From: Thiomicrorhabdus indica
Lineage (GTDB): Bacteria > Pseudomonadota > Gammaproteobacteria > Thiomicrospirales > Thiomicrospiraceae
DNA: 64,000 nt
NCBI RefSeq assembly: GCF_004293625.1
Contig: NZ_CP033040.1
Location: 124,001-188,000, forward strand
Direction of reading: 5' to 3'
The stretch's first letter is position 1; every line of letters starts with the position of its first letter. The notes under the pieces were generated by a model. The model had not been told where the DNA came from and searched no databases. It worked only from the letters and a program-made list of their open reading frames with translations. Positions 8,655 through 18,200 of the stretch are shown piece after piece. The position numbers were made by a program, and so were the translations under genes.

Positions 8655-10699
8655 ATCCACTACTACAAACACACGAGCTACCAAATTTTGAAGACTTAAA
8701 AGTTGAGCATATTCAGCCTGCGATGGAAACGTTGTTGCGTGAAAATCGTGCAAAAATTAAAGTGCTTGCTGAAATGAAAGAAGCACCAACTTGGGAAAAT
8801 TTTGTCGAAAAACTCGAAGAGCTTGATAATCGTTTTTCGCGAGTTTGGGGACCAATTGGTCATTTAGATGCAGTGAAAAATTCGGATGAATGGCACGAAG
8901 CCTATACTGCGTTTTTGAGTGAAGTGAGTCGGTACTATACGGAAATTGGTCAAAACCAAGGTTTGTATGAAAAGTTCAAAACCTTATCAGAATCTGAAGA
9001 GTTTGCAGACTACTCCATTGCACAGAAAAAGGTGATTGAGGATTCATTACGTAATTTCCAGTTAAGTGGAATAGCGCTGCCTAAAGACCAACAAGAAACT
9101 TATCAAAAGATTTCTCAAGAATTGTCACAACTGGGTAGCCAGTTTGGCAACAATGTATTAAAAGCAACACAGTCTTGGCATAAGCCGATTTCAGATGAAA
9201 AAGAGTTAGCTGGAATTCCTGAATCGTCGCAAGGCCTATTGGCGCAGTTGGCAGAACAAAAAGGGTTGGATACAGATAAAACTCCTTGGTGTGTGACCTT
9301 AGACTTTCCTTCCTATTTAGCGGTGATGACGCATGCGGATAATCGGGAATTGCGTCAAGAAGTATATAAAGCATTCGGTACCAGAGCTTCAGATCAATTT
9401 GAAAATACTGAGTTTGATAACACTGAAAATATTGCACGCATACGTGAATTACGACATCAAAAAGCGCAACTACTTGGGTTTGGTTCTTATGCGGATCTTT
9501 CCTTGGCGACGAAGATGGCAGAAAGTAGCGAGCAGGTTTTAGGTTTTCTGCGAGATCTTGCCAGAAAATCTAAGCCGCAAGCGGAACAAGAATTAGCAAC
9601 CTTAAAGCAATTTGCTCAGGATGAGCTCGATTTACCGGATGTGCAACCTTGGGATATTACCTATGTTTCAGAAAAGCTAAAAAACAAAACACTGTCGTTG
9701 TCGCAAGAAACATTACGTCCATACTTTCCAGTTGAGAAAACATTGAGTGGGTTGTTTGCAATTACTGAAAAATTGTTTGGAATTCGCTTACAAGAGAAAC
9801 AAGGTGTGTCTATCTGGCATAAAGATGTGCGTTTCTTTGAATTAATTGATGAAGCTGAGCAAGTCATTGGTCAGTTTTATTTGGATTTGTATGCACGTGA
9901 AGGTAAGCGTGGTGGTGCGTGGATGGACTCTGCTGTCACTCGTTGGAAACCAACCAAAGGTGATTTGCAAACGCCAGTGGCTTATTTGGTGTGTAATTTT
10001 ACACCGCCGGTCGGTGATAAACCGGCTTGCCTAACCCATGATGAAGTGACAACGCTCTTCCATGAATTTGGTCATGGTATCCATCATTTAATGACTAAGA
10101 TGATTCACTTGGATGTTTCTGGCATTTCCGGTGTGCCTTGGGATGCAGTTGAGTTGCCATCACAGTTTATGGAAAACTTTTGTTGGGAACGAGAGGGCAT
10201 TGATTTAATGTCTGCACATATCGAAACTGGAGAAGCCTTACCAGATGAATTATTGGTGTCTTTGCAAAAGAGTCGTGGCTTCCAGTCGGCAATGATGATG
10301 TTACGTCAAATTGAATTCGCTCTTGCTGATTTTGAGTTACATGCTTTTTATGATCCTGAAAATATTGAAGATCTATTGGATTTAAGTGCCCGTATTCGTG
10401 AGGAGGTCGCTGTAATTATGCCTCCGAGTTATAACCGTTTTATGCATAGCTTTAGCCATATTTTTGCCGGTGGTTATGCCGCTGGTTATTTCTCTTATAA
10501 ATGGGCAGAAGTGCTGTCAGCGGATGCGTTTAGTTTGTTTGAAGAACAAGGAATTTTAGATGAGCAAACCGGTATGAAGTTCCGCAATACCATTTTGTCA
10601 GCAGGTGGGTCTATTGACCCAATGGTGCTTTTTAAACAGTTCCGAGGCCGAGAACCTCGCATAGATGCATTATTACGTCACAGCGGAATTGCTGCATAA
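8651..10699 (+). CDS. prlC: Oligopeptidase A, M3 zinc metallopeptidase
   Basis: A cytoplasmic endopeptidase of 682 residues, the usual length for E. coli PrlC, that degrades short peptides including cleaved signal peptides. The HEXXH zinc site appears as FHEFGHGIHHLM with the downstream Glu in ELPSQFMENF. PSYNRFMHSFSHIFAGGYAAGY near the C-terminus is the conserved substrate-binding segment of the family (its first and last parts are the diagnostic ones). Translation is coupled to the upstream Fe-S gene through an ATGA overlap. Two palindromic hairpins follow the stop, and IS copy 2 has inserted just past them. Confidence 0.93.
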   Translation: MNPLLQTHELPNFEDLKVEHIQPAMETLLRENRAKIKVLAEMKEAPTWENFVEKLEELDNRFSRVWGPIGHLDAVKNSDEWHEAYTAFLSEVSRYYTEIGQNQGLYEKFKTLSESEEFADYSIAQKKVIEDSLRNFQLSGIALPKDQQETYQKISQELSQLGSQFGNNVLKATQSWHKPISDEKELAGIPESSQGLLAQLAEQKGLDTDKTPWCVTLDFPSYLAVMTHADNRELRQEVYKAFGTRASDQFENTEFDNTENIARIRELRHQKAQLLGFGSYADLSLATKMAESSEQVLGFLRDLARKSKPQAEQELATLKQFAQDELDLPDVQPWDITYVSEKLKNKTLSLSQETLRPYFPVEKTLSGLFAITEKLFGIRLQEKQGVSIWHKDVRFFELIDEAEQVIGQFYLDLYAREGKRGGAWMDSAVTRWKPTKGDLQTPVAYLVCNFTPPVGDKPACLTHDEVTTLFHEFGHGIHHLMTKMIHLDVSGISGVPWDAVELPSQFMENFCWEREGIDLMSAHIETGEALPDELLVSLQKSRGFQSAMMMLRQIEFALADFELHAFYDPENIEDLLDLSARIREEVAVIMPPSYNRFMHSFSHIFAGGYAAGYFSYKWAEVLSADAFSLFEEQGILDEQTGMKFRNTILSAGGSIDPMVLFKQFRGREPRIDALLRHSGIAA

Positions 10700-10707
10700 C
10701 CCTAAGG

Positions 10708-10730
10708 AACCTCTGATTAAATCAGAGGTT
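10708..10730. terminator. Hairpin after prlC
   Basis: AACCTCTGATT and AATCAGAGGTT pair perfectly around a single base. It lacks a long T run, so it may protect the 3' end of the transcript rather than terminate. Confidence 0.5.
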
Positions 10731-10754
10731 TCCTAAAGCATGAATTTAACGCGT

Positions 10755-10792
10755 AAAAAAGCCCGAGCTATATAACTAGCTCGGGCTTTTTT
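10755..10792 (+). terminator. Rho-independent terminator after prlC
   Basis: A 10-bp GC-rich stem (GCCCGAGCTA / TAGCTCGGGC) with A and T runs on its flanks. IS copy 2 starts 8 bases beyond it, leaving prlC transcription intact. Confidence 0.88.
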
Positions 10793-10853
10793 ATTGCAGT
10801 TGACCCGTCCTAAATAAGATTGACACTTTTTCTGAACCGAAAAGGAAAAAGTA

Positions 10854-11264
10854 ATGTCTTCAAACACTAAGCGCACACAGCGCGATTATTCCCTCGCTTT
10901 TAAATTGTCCGTTGTAGACCAAGTCGAAAAAGGCGAAATGACTTATAAACAAGCGCAAGCACATTATGGTATCCAAGGACGATCTACCGTTTTAGTTTGG
11001 CTTAGAAAGCATGGTAAGTTAAATTGGTCTGACGCCAACGCCATTAACCGACATCTTCGAGGAATCATTATGCCGACGACTAAAGCTGAAAAGACGCCAG
11101 AGCAGCGCATTAAAGAGCTTGAACAAGAACTCGCCGAAGAAAAACTCAAAGCCCAATTCTTTGAAGGCGTCGTCAAAGTCATGAAAGAGGACTTTGGAGT
11201 TAGCTTGACAAAAAAGCGGTTAGCCGAGTTATCGATCAAAAACAGATCCAAGGGCTCAACATAA
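10854..11264 (+). CDS. IS3-family transposase OrfA, helix-turn-helix protein (copy 2)
   Basis: The same 136-residue protein as at 1415-1825: N-terminal helix-turn-helix and C-terminal coiled coil. The slippery heptamer A AAA AAG lies at 11210-11216, read in this frame as ACA AAA AAG, and allows a -1 shift into orfB, giving the OrfAB transposase. AAAGGAAAAAG precedes the ATG. Confidence 0.92.
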   Translation: MSSNTKRTQRDYSLAFKLSVVDQVEKGEMTYKQAQAHYGIQGRSTVLVWLRKHGKLNWSDANAINRHLRGIIMPTTKAEKTPEQRIKELEQELAEEKLKAQFFEGVVKVMKEDFGVSLTKKRLAELSIKNRSKGST

Positions 11265-12085
11265 GCAATGCTTGTCGATTCTTACAGATAAGCCGTCAGG
11301 CTTACTACCAAGGATTACAAAGGCAGCGGCTCAAAGAAAAGCAATACCGGATGATTCTGGATTTTGTACAAGCGATACGTATCAGCCAGCCGCGGATTGG
11401 TACCCGAAAGCTACACAACTTGCTATTAGCTAAAGCCCAAGAAGGATTGAAGATTGGACGAGACAAGTTGTTTGACTTGTTACGTTGGCAGCGTTTATTA
11501 GTGCCTAATAAGCGAGCCTATCATAAAACCACGCACAGTCATCATCGGTTTTATAAGCACCCCAATCTCATCAAAGAGCAGGGGCAAAGGCGTTTAGCCA
11601 AAGCGCCAGAGAAACTCTGGGTTGCAGACATTACCTATTTACCAGTACAACACGGCCAGGCCTATCTCAGCTTAGTCACCGATGCCTGTTCTCGTAAGAT
11701 CGTTGGCTACCATGTGCACGACACTTTGCATGCTCAACCAGTCCTTCAGGCATTAAAGAACGCAGTGAAAAATAGATTAGGAAAAGGGGCACTCATTCAT
11801 CACTCGGATAGAGGGATTCAGTACTGTTCAAAACCTTATCAAGTGTTCCATGAAAAACATGGCATTATCTGTTCGATGACGGATGGTTATGATTGCTATC
11901 AAAACGCTTTGGCGGAGAGAGTGAACGGGATTCTGAAGAATGAGTTTTTATTAACCAAGCCAAAGGATGTTGATCAGGCTCGACAAATGGTGAAAGAGTC
12001 GATTGAAATCTACAATACTCAACGTCCACACTTGGCGTTAAAATACAAAACGCCCGATGAAGTTCATCGAGCGTTTTTTACCTGA
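11213..12085 (+). CDS. IS3-family transposase OrfB, DDE integrase domain (copy 2)
   Basis: Catalytic half of the transposase. The frame, one base back from orfA, is open without stops from the heptamer at 11210-11216 through to 12085; the first ATG is 11351. The DDE residues are visible in WVADITYLP, HHSDRGIQYCS and LAERVNGILKNEF. Production as an OrfAB fusion by frameshifting is the known mechanism for the family. Confidence 0.92.
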   Translation, partial: KAVSRVIDQKQIQGLNISNACRFLQISRQAYYQGLQRQRLKEKQYRMILDFVQAIRISQPRIGTRKLHNLLLAKAQEGLKIGRDKLFDLLRWQRLLVPNKRAYHKTTHSHHRFYKHPNLIKEQGQRRLAKAPEKLWVADITYLPVQHGQAYLSLVTDACSRKIVGYHVHDTLHAQPVLQALKNAVKNRLGKGALIHHSDRGIQYCSKPYQVFHEKHGIICSMTDGYDCYQNALAERVNGILKNEFLLTKPKDVDQARQMVKESIEIYNTQRPHLALKYKTPDEVHRAFFT

Positions 12086-12223
12086 AAAAAGTGTCAACTT
12101 ATTTCAGGACGGGACAAGTTTTTGCAATAATGAATTCCATTCTTATGTGTTTTTTAAATGGTTGTGTTTGATTAAACTAGGTTTACAGATTAAGCAAACA
12201 ACGAATTTTTAGGAGTTATGGAT

Positions 12224-12826
12224 ATGAAAAAATTATTGCGAATTGATGCGAGTGCTAATCAAGATAATTCAGTGAGTCGAGCGCTTGCAGAACAATTTGA
12301 ATTGAGTTGGAAGCAAAATAACCCGGCCGCTGAAGTTCTTCACCGTGATTTGTCGCAAATTCCTCCAGAACATTTATCCCCTGAAATGCTGGGAGCGATG
12401 TTTTCACCAGAACCAACGGCTGAACAGCAAGCTCTGCTTGCACACTCTGCCGAATTGATCAATGAATTGAAAGACGTTGATACGGTTCTGATTGCCACAC
12501 CGATGTATAACTTTGGAATCCCTTCAACCTTAAAGGCATATTTTGATCATATTGCACGAGCGGGTTTAACGTTTGAATATACCGAGCAAGGGCCTAAAGG
12601 CTTGATTAATGGAGTCAATGCTGTGGCTGTTATCAGTTCTGGCGGTGATTATCGTCAACCACCATTAGATAGCATGAATTTTGTTGATGGTTATTTGAAA
12701 ACAATCTTTGGTTTTATGGGAATTGAAGATGTGACTTTGATTCATGCAGCTGGTTTAGCGATGGGTGAAGAGCAAGCCGAAAAAGCCAAACAGGAAGCAT
12801 CTGAAGCGATCCAAAAATATTTTTAA
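12224..12826 (+). CDS. azoR: FMN-dependent NADH:quinone/azo reductase
   Basis: A flavodoxin-fold enzyme of 200 residues that reduces quinones and azo compounds with NADH, probably in quinone or electrophile detoxification. The N-terminal LLRIDASANQDNSVSR and the FMN-binding IATPMYNFGIPSTLKAYFDH (about 93-112) with VISSGGDY are typical of AzoR. ATG 12224 is preferred to ATG 12218 because AGGAG (12211-12215) is 8 bases before the first and only 2 before the second. It is followed 55 bases later by a pirin gene, a plausible two-gene stress operon. Confidence 0.9.
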   Translation: MKKLLRIDASANQDNSVSRALAEQFELSWKQNNPAAEVLHRDLSQIPPEHLSPEMLGAMFSPEPTAEQQALLAHSAELINELKDVDTVLIATPMYNFGIPSTLKAYFDHIARAGLTFEYTEQGPKGLINGVNAVAVISSGGDYRQPPLDSMNFVDGYLKTIFGFMGIEDVTLIHAAGLAMGEEQAEKAKQEASEAIQKYF

Positions 12827-12881
12827 AACCATTGAGGAAACTCTATTCAGAGTCGTCTATTTATTGGTAAAGGAGGTTGTG

Positions 12882-13724
12882 ATGTTACGGGAACCTAAGT
12901 TGATATCGGATGCAATACCAACGGTTGATGGAGATGGTGTTGATTTGAAACGAAACAGTTTTTTTGACGGACGTTTCGACCCATTTTTAATGCTGGATGA
13001 AATTAAGGCTAGTGCTGACGAAACTCCTAATGCATTTCCAGTGCATCCGCATAGAGGAATTCAAACGCTTACTTACTTGATTCATGGAAGCATGTCGCAT
13101 CAAGATTCTATGGGGAATAAGTCAAAAATACACGCGGGTGATTTACAGTGGATGCATACAGGTAAGGGGATCGAACATTCCGAAAAACCCGATGTAGATG
13201 CAAATGGTTTGTGGGGGTTTCAATTCTGGTTGAATGTTCCAAGGCAAGAGAAATTTGAGGAACCTAGGTATCAAGATGTTTCTGCCGATGACGTATTGTC
13301 TATTGAGTTAAATGGCATTGATGCGAAGTTTCTTGCTGGTGGTGTGAGAGTGAATGGGCAATCTTATTTATCTAATTTTCGATCGCTTGCAGGCAATGCA
13401 AGTTTATTGGATTTGCATTGGCAAGAGCGACAGTTAATTGATATTGAAAATTCTGATAAATCAGCAGGTATCTTTGTGATTAGCCAAGAGGTTAATGTTG
13501 TGTTGGCTGGAGGCGTTTTTAAAAAGTTACCGGCCGGTAAGTGTGTCTCTTTTTCACAGGGTGATCATATCCAAATTCATGCAGAATCTGGCGCACGTGT
13601 TTTATTTTTTAGTGGTGAGCCCATTGGTGAACCGATTGTGCATCATGGACCTTTTGTGATGACTTCGGAAGCCGAAATTCGTGACACAATTAAAGCTTAT
13701 CGAGACGGTACGCTGGTTGGCTAA
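12882..13724 (+). CDS. Pirin family protein
   Basis: A bicupin protein of 280 residues, slightly short of human pirin. The N-terminal cupin has the metal ligands in FPVHPHRGIQT and GIEHSE, and QWMHTGKG is typical of the family. Bacterial pirins such as YhhW act as quercetinases; others are regulators, so the substrate is open. ATG 12882 has AAAGGAGG about 5 bases upstream; the longer frame reaching into azoR is not used. The palindrome at 13529 encodes LPAGK in the C-terminal cupin. Confidence 0.9.
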   Translation: MLREPKLISDAIPTVDGDGVDLKRNSFFDGRFDPFLMLDEIKASADETPNAFPVHPHRGIQTLTYLIHGSMSHQDSMGNKSKIHAGDLQWMHTGKGIEHSEKPDVDANGLWGFQFWLNVPRQEKFEEPRYQDVSADDVLSIELNGIDAKFLAGGVRVNGQSYLSNFRSLAGNASLLDLHWQERQLIDIENSDKSAGIFVISQEVNVVLAGGVFKKLPAGKCVSFSQGDHIQIHAESGARVLFFSGEPIGEPIVHHGPFVMTSEAEIRDTIKAYRDGTLVG

Positions 13725-13882
13725 GTCAGGTGTGCCACGCCTAAAATAAGTGAGCTGTAAGTCGCGCAGAACTTCAATTTGATTCAATCCTAGGTTCCCT
13801 AATTCACTCACATCGATTCAATTCATTTCAATTTTTAAGTTAGGCGATAATATGGCAAGTACACAATTTTGGAACTTGTTTT

Positions 13883-14821
13883 ATGAATCGCTTAACCTTC
13901 TCTTCTTTCTTGAGCGTATTATGCGCGTTATTTTTTAGCTTAAATAGTTTTGCAGCTTCCTTTGATATTGAGGGCAAGTTGTCCATTGATAACCGAAATA
14001 TTAGTGGTTTGGTCATTACTGATTCTTTTGCCGCTATGGCGACCGATGAAGGCACCGCTATTCAAATTTTATCGAATAACAATGGTAAGTTTGTTGCGGA
14101 CTCTTCCGGTGTTATAAATTTAACGAGCGATAATCTAGAGCTGGATTTAGAAGGTTTGGCTTGGGAGGAACCTTATTTATATGCCATAGGGTCGCACTCC
14201 AAAAAGCGAAAAAAAATCAAAGATGATGCGTCGGAAAAGAAAAACCTGAAACGTCTTGCCCCAATTATTTCTGAACCTAGTCGACATAAACTCTTTCAAA
14301 TTGAACTTTCACCGGCCGGTAAAGTTTTAAATATTCAATCGAAAAGCCTAGATGAATTTATTTCAGAAAATGAAATTCTAGCGCCTTTTGTCGTTTTGCC
14401 AAGCAAAGAAAACGGTATTGATATTGAAGGGATTGCAGTCAAAGACAAACAACTTTGGATTGGGTTTCGTGGACCGGTATTGCGTGGCAACTACGCGACG
14501 ATTTTAGAACTGGAATTAAAACCGAAAAAATTCAAACTGAAAAAACTGGAGCTGAAATTAGTCAATCTGGGAGGACTAGGAATACGTGATATGGTTGCTA
14601 CCCCAAATGGTTTAAAAGTTCTTGCGGGGCCTGTAAATGAAATTCCTTCTCTTTATCAGGTGTTTGATTGGTTTGGTCAGAATCAGTTTAATGAACTAAA
14701 AGCAGATCGCACACTTCGGAACTTTAAGGGGAAACCGGAGTGTTTGACAATCGACCCTGTTGGTCGATTATGGCTAGGTGAAGATGGACCTAAAAATGGT
14801 GCCATTAGATTATTAGATTAA
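13883..14821 (+). CDS. Exported DUF3616-type beta-propeller-like protein
   Basis: A secreted protein of 312 residues with a signal peptide (1-24, ending SFA-ASFD). The body has the DUF3616 pattern: LEGLAWEEPYLYAIGSHS, GIDIEGIAVKDKQLWIGFR and GKPECLTIDPVGRLWLGEDG near the C-terminus, which look like blades of a propeller. A Lys-rich loop (about 107-125) is unusual. Function is unknown. It is a single gene; it converges on the RND pump and ends at a bidirectional hairpin holding a parS-like site. Confidence 0.75.
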   Translation: MNRLTFSSFLSVLCALFFSLNSFAASFDIEGKLSIDNRNISGLVITDSFAAMATDEGTAIQILSNNNGKFVADSSGVINLTSDNLELDLEGLAWEEPYLYAIGSHSKKRKKIKDDASEKKNLKRLAPIISEPSRHKLFQIELSPAGKVLNIQSKSLDEFISENEILAPFVVLPSKENGIDIEGIAVKDKQLWIGFRGPVLRGNYATILELELKPKKFKLKKLELKLVNLGGLGIRDMVATPNGLKVLAGPVNEIPSLYQVFDWFGQNQFNELKADRTLRNFKGKPECLTIDPVGRLWLGEDGPKNGAIRLLD

Positions 14822-14930
14822 GAACAAATGAGAAGCCAGTCATTGAAATAGGATCAGTTTGGATTTATCGTCAGATTTTCTAGAAGAAAGGCATAATTTA
14901 AGTTTTTGAAAATAATTCTACCAAAAAAAA

Positions 14931-14961
14931 TCGCCAAGGTTTCACGTGAAACACTTGGCGA
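14931..14961. terminator. Bidirectional terminator containing parS-like site 3
   Basis: TCGCCAAG and CTTGGCGA form the outer stem, and inside lies GGTTTCACGTGAAACA (14938-14953), 15 of 16 bases of the parS consensus. A run of A on the left reads as a T run for the minus-strand RND transcript. It sits between convergent genes and may serve as both terminator and ParB site. Confidence 0.7.
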
Positions 14962-15011
14962 TTCTTCTATAGAATTTGGATTAGGTTTCCCTAACCCATT
15001 GAAGCAAGATT

Positions 15012-18000
15012 CTACACTGATTTACCAGTCATCTTTTCAGTCAACCCCGCAATAAGCTTAAAGAACATCGGTACAAAGAGAGGCGCGAGTAGGGTAGCGG
15101 CAATCATTCCACCAACAAGGCCTGTTCCCACCGAAACCCTCGCAGCGGCACCAGCGCCTTCTGAGAGCATTAGAGGAATAGCAGCAATCGTAAAGGCTAA
15201 AGACGTCATGACAATCGGTCTAAAACGGATTTTTGCGGCTAATTCTGCGGCTTCTGCTAACGGCATCCCAGCACGATGTTTTTGCAGCGCGACCTCAACA
15301 ATCAATATTGCATTTTTCGCTGATAACCCAATCAGAGTCAAGAGCCCTAACTCAAAGTAAATATCGTTGGTTAGTCCACTTGAAAGCACCATTAAAGAGG
15401 CACCTAAAACCGCAAAAGGGACGGCAGTTAATACAGCAACAGGAATTGACCAGCGCTCATATTGGGCAGCTAAAATCAGGAAGACAAATAACAAACCAAA
15501 TAGAAAGGCTTGGTTTCCACTGTCTGCTGATTTTTTCTGTTGATAGGCTTCGCCCACCCAACCTAATGAGTATCCTTCTGGCAATACCTCTGCAGCGGCT
15601 TCCTCAAAGGCGGCTAGGGCCTGTCCGGATGAATAACCAGGAGCTGGATCTCCCATAACTTTTGCAGCAGGGAAAAGGTTGAAACGATCAACGGTATCAG
15701 CACCGGTGGTACGCTCGACTCTGACCAAAGCGCTCAGTGGAATCATCTCGCCTTGCGCTGAGCGCACAAAAACCTGTGATAATTTTTCTGGCGTATCGCG
15801 ATACTCGGCTTCGGCTTGCAGATTGACGCGGAACGTTCGACCGAACAATGTGAAGTCATTCACATACAAGCTACCAAAGGTCGCTTGCATCGCGGCAAAG
15901 ATTTCATAAGCCGAAACCTCAAGAATTTGAGCTTTTTCACGGTCAACAATTGCTTCGTATTGTGGAACACGAGTATTAAAGGTCGTACGCACTTGTTTAA
16001 GTTCGGGACGTGCCGAGGCATTTTCAATCAGTGCTTGTGTTACTTTATTGAGTTCATTTGAACCTGTGCCATTGCGGTTTTGCAAGTAGACCTCAAAACC
16101 GCCCGTCATACTCATGCCCATAATCGTTGGCATGCCAATTGGAATGCTAAAAGCGTCAGGAATCGCATTCAATTGACCAAACAGTTGTCCGACCACCGCG
16201 TCTGATGGCAAGTCTTGTTCGAGGCGTTCATCCCAGTGTTCGAGTTTAACGAAGGAGACACCCGAGTCCGTTCGGTTAGTAAAGGTTTGTAAATCAAAAC
16301 CAGCAAAGCTGACGGAATGTTTCACTCCAGGGTGGGCTAGCAGTGTTTCACTCACTTGATCACGTGTCTGTTCCATTTGGCTAAGAGAGGTCGCCGGAGG
16401 CATATAGCTCAATACAAACAATGTGCCTTTATCTTCCTGTGGAACTAAGCTTTTTGGCAATGATTGTAAAGTGTCGTAGGTCACATACACTAATCCACCA
16501 AACAGCAAAATACTTAACAGACTGTAACGCATAATCATGCGTACACCACTGGTAAATCCATTCGTGATACCGTTAAAACCGGCATTAAAACCTCGTGCAA
16601 GAATATTTTCTTTATCGTGGTGATGGTCTTTAATCATATTTGCACATAGAGCTGGCGTGAGCGTTAAAGCGACAATGCCCGAAATTGTGACGGAGATGAC
16701 AATTGTAATGGCGAACTGTTTGTACATTTCACCACTCAAGCCTTCGATAAACGCGACGGGAATAAATACCGCACCCAAAACTAAAACAATGGCAATAATC
16801 GGGCCGGTGATTTCTTGCATCGCCTGCACTGTGGCTTCATACGCTTTTTTTCCCTCGTCGCGCATAATTCGCTCGACATTTTCCACGACGATAATCGCAT
16901 CATCCACGACAATCCCGATGGCGAGAATCATGCCGAATAAGGTGAGTTGGTTTATCGAAAAGCCCAGCAGATACATACCGATAAAGGTTCCAATAATCGA
17001 TACTGGAATTGCTAAGACAGGGATCAAGGTCGCACGGAAATTCTGTAAGAAAATAAATACAACCAAGACCACTAATATCAGGGCTTCGACTAAGGTATAG
17101 ATGACTTTATCTATGGACAGTCTGACAAATTCAGAGGTGTCATAAGGTATTTTGTAGTTAAGCCCTTGAGGAAAATTTTTCGCTAGCTTTTCCATTTTTT
17201 CGTCAATGAGTTGAGCAGTTTCTAAGGCATTTGCCCCAGGTTGTAAAAATACCCCCATTGGTACGGTTGGCTTGCCATCAAAGGTGGCATTGAAGTTATA
17301 GGCTTGCGCACCGAGCTCAACACGAGCAACATCTTTTAAACGCAGTAGGGCGCCATTTTCTTCGGTGCGTAAAATGATATTTTCAAACTCTTCTGCCGAA
17401 TTTAATCGGCCAGATGTGGTCACCGTATATGTAAAGGCTTGGTTAGTGGTATTGGGTTCTGCACCGAATTTACCAGCGGCGAACTGCGAGTTTTGTTGGC
17501 GAATCGCAGTCGAAATATCAGCAGGGGTTAGATTGAATTGTTGTAATTTATTTGGATCAAGCCAGATACGCATGGAGTAGTCTTTGGAACCAAACTGGCG
17601 AGCTTCACCAACACCTGGAATCCGCGATAATTCATCCAAAACATTAATTAGGCCGTAGTTGGCGATAAAGACCGTATCTAAAGAGTTGTCTCCAGAGTAA
17701 AGTGCAATCACCTTTAAGATACTGGGTGAACGTTTATTAACGTTGACGCCAAGCTGTTGCACTTCAATCGGCAACTTATTCAGTGCTGACTGTACTCGGT
17801 TGTTCACATTGATATTGGCTTGGTCGATGTCAGTACCGATTTTAAAAGTCACTGTCATGGTTAGAACGCCAGAGGAAGAACCAACGCTATTGATATAAAG
17901 CATATCGTCGATACCGTTAATTGCTTGTTCCAATGGAGCTGCAACGGTCTCTGACAGTGTTTCGGCACTCGCACCAGGATAGGTGGCTTGTACCTGAACT

Positions 18001-18128
18001 TGTGGCGGTACGATTTGCGGATATTCCGCAATCGGCACTGACTTCATTGCCATGAAACCGGCAATGACGATAATCAGTGAAAAGACCGATGCAAACACCG
18101 GCCGATCTATAAAGAATTTCGATAACAT
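15012..18128 (-). CDS. RND multidrug efflux transporter, permease subunit (HAE-1/AcrB type)
   Basis: Inner-membrane proton-driven pump of 1038 residues, full length for the AcrB/MexB group. It begins MLSKFFIDRPVFASVFSLI, has the GAxxE-like periplasmic porter regions and twelve transmembrane helices. The proton-relay aspartates are visible in GIVVDDAIIVVENVE (TM4), and the second half ends with a Thr/Lys-rich tail. QATYPGASAETLSETV and GLSAKNAILIVEVA are family signatures. It is cotranscribed with the upstream adaptor (18358-19497), across a 230-bp spacer that can fold. No TolC-type channel gene is nearby, so a shared outer-membrane protein is likely. Confidence 0.95.
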   Translation of the reverse strand: MLSKFFIDRPVFASVFSLIIVIAGFMAMKSVPIAEYPQIVPPQVQVQATYPGASAETLSETVAAPLEQAINGIDDMLYINSVGSSSGVLTMTVTFKIGTDIDQANINVNNRVQSALNKLPIEVQQLGVNVNKRSPSILKVIALYSGDNSLDTVFIANYGLINVLDELSRIPGVGEARQFGSKDYSMRIWLDPNKLQQFNLTPADISTAIRQQNSQFAAGKFGAEPNTTNQAFTYTVTTSGRLNSAEEFENIILRTEENGALLRLKDVARVELGAQAYNFNATFDGKPTVPMGVFLQPGANALETAQLIDEKMEKLAKNFPQGLNYKIPYDTSEFVRLSIDKVIYTLVEALILVVLVVFIFLQNFRATLIPVLAIPVSIIGTFIGMYLLGFSINQLTLFGMILAIGIVVDDAIIVVENVERIMRDEGKKAYEATVQAMQEITGPIIAIVLVLGAVFIPVAFIEGLSGEMYKQFAITIVISVTISGIVALTLTPALCANMIKDHHHDKENILARGFNAGFNGITNGFTSGVRMIMRYSLLSILLFGGLVYVTYDTLQSLPKSLVPQEDKGTLFVLSYMPPATSLSQMEQTRDQVSETLLAHPGVKHSVSFAGFDLQTFTNRTDSGVSFVKLEHWDERLEQDLPSDAVVGQLFGQLNAIPDAFSIPIGMPTIMGMSMTGGFEVYLQNRNGTGSNELNKVTQALIENASARPELKQVRTTFNTRVPQYEAIVDREKAQILEVSAYEIFAAMQATFGSLYVNDFTLFGRTFRVNLQAEAEYRDTPEKLSQVFVRSAQGEMIPLSALVRVERTTGADTVDRFNLFPAAKVMGDPAPGYSSGQALAAFEEAAAEVLPEGYSLGWVGEAYQQKKSADSGNQAFLFGLLFVFLILAAQYERWSIPVAVLTAVPFAVLGASLMVLSSGLTNDIYFELGLLTLIGLSAKNAILIVEVALQKHRAGMPLAEAAELAAKIRFRPIVMTSLAFTIAAIPLMLSEGAGAAARVSVGTGLVGGMIAATLLAPLFVPMFFKLIAGLTEKMTGKSV

Positions 18129-18200
18129 AAGTGGGTCATCCGTTATGGTTACAGGCGCTTATAACGCCTAGTGAATTCTATCTGTCTGGGAATCCTAAGT

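Larger units (their letters stand above)
10801..12116 (+). mobile_element. IS3-family insertion sequence, copy 2
   Basis: A 1316-bp element of the same length and coding content as 563-1878, here in the forward direction. It starts TGACCCGTCC and ends GGACGGGACA. AGT is duplicated on both sides (10798-10800 and 12117-12119). Both copies keep their own matching target duplications, so they arose by two separate insertions and the 8.9 kb between them has not been inverted by recombination since. Confidence 0.95.

Noticed and set aside
563-12116. Composite transposon formed by the two IS3 copies
   Set aside because: The outer flanks do not match (TCT versus AGT), each IS has its own target duplication, and the genes between are housekeeping-like. 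Two independent insertions explain the data.
12765-12881. Long N-terminal extension of pirin overlapping azoR
   Set aside because: A strong AAAGGAGG lies before ATG 12882, where pirin homology begins.
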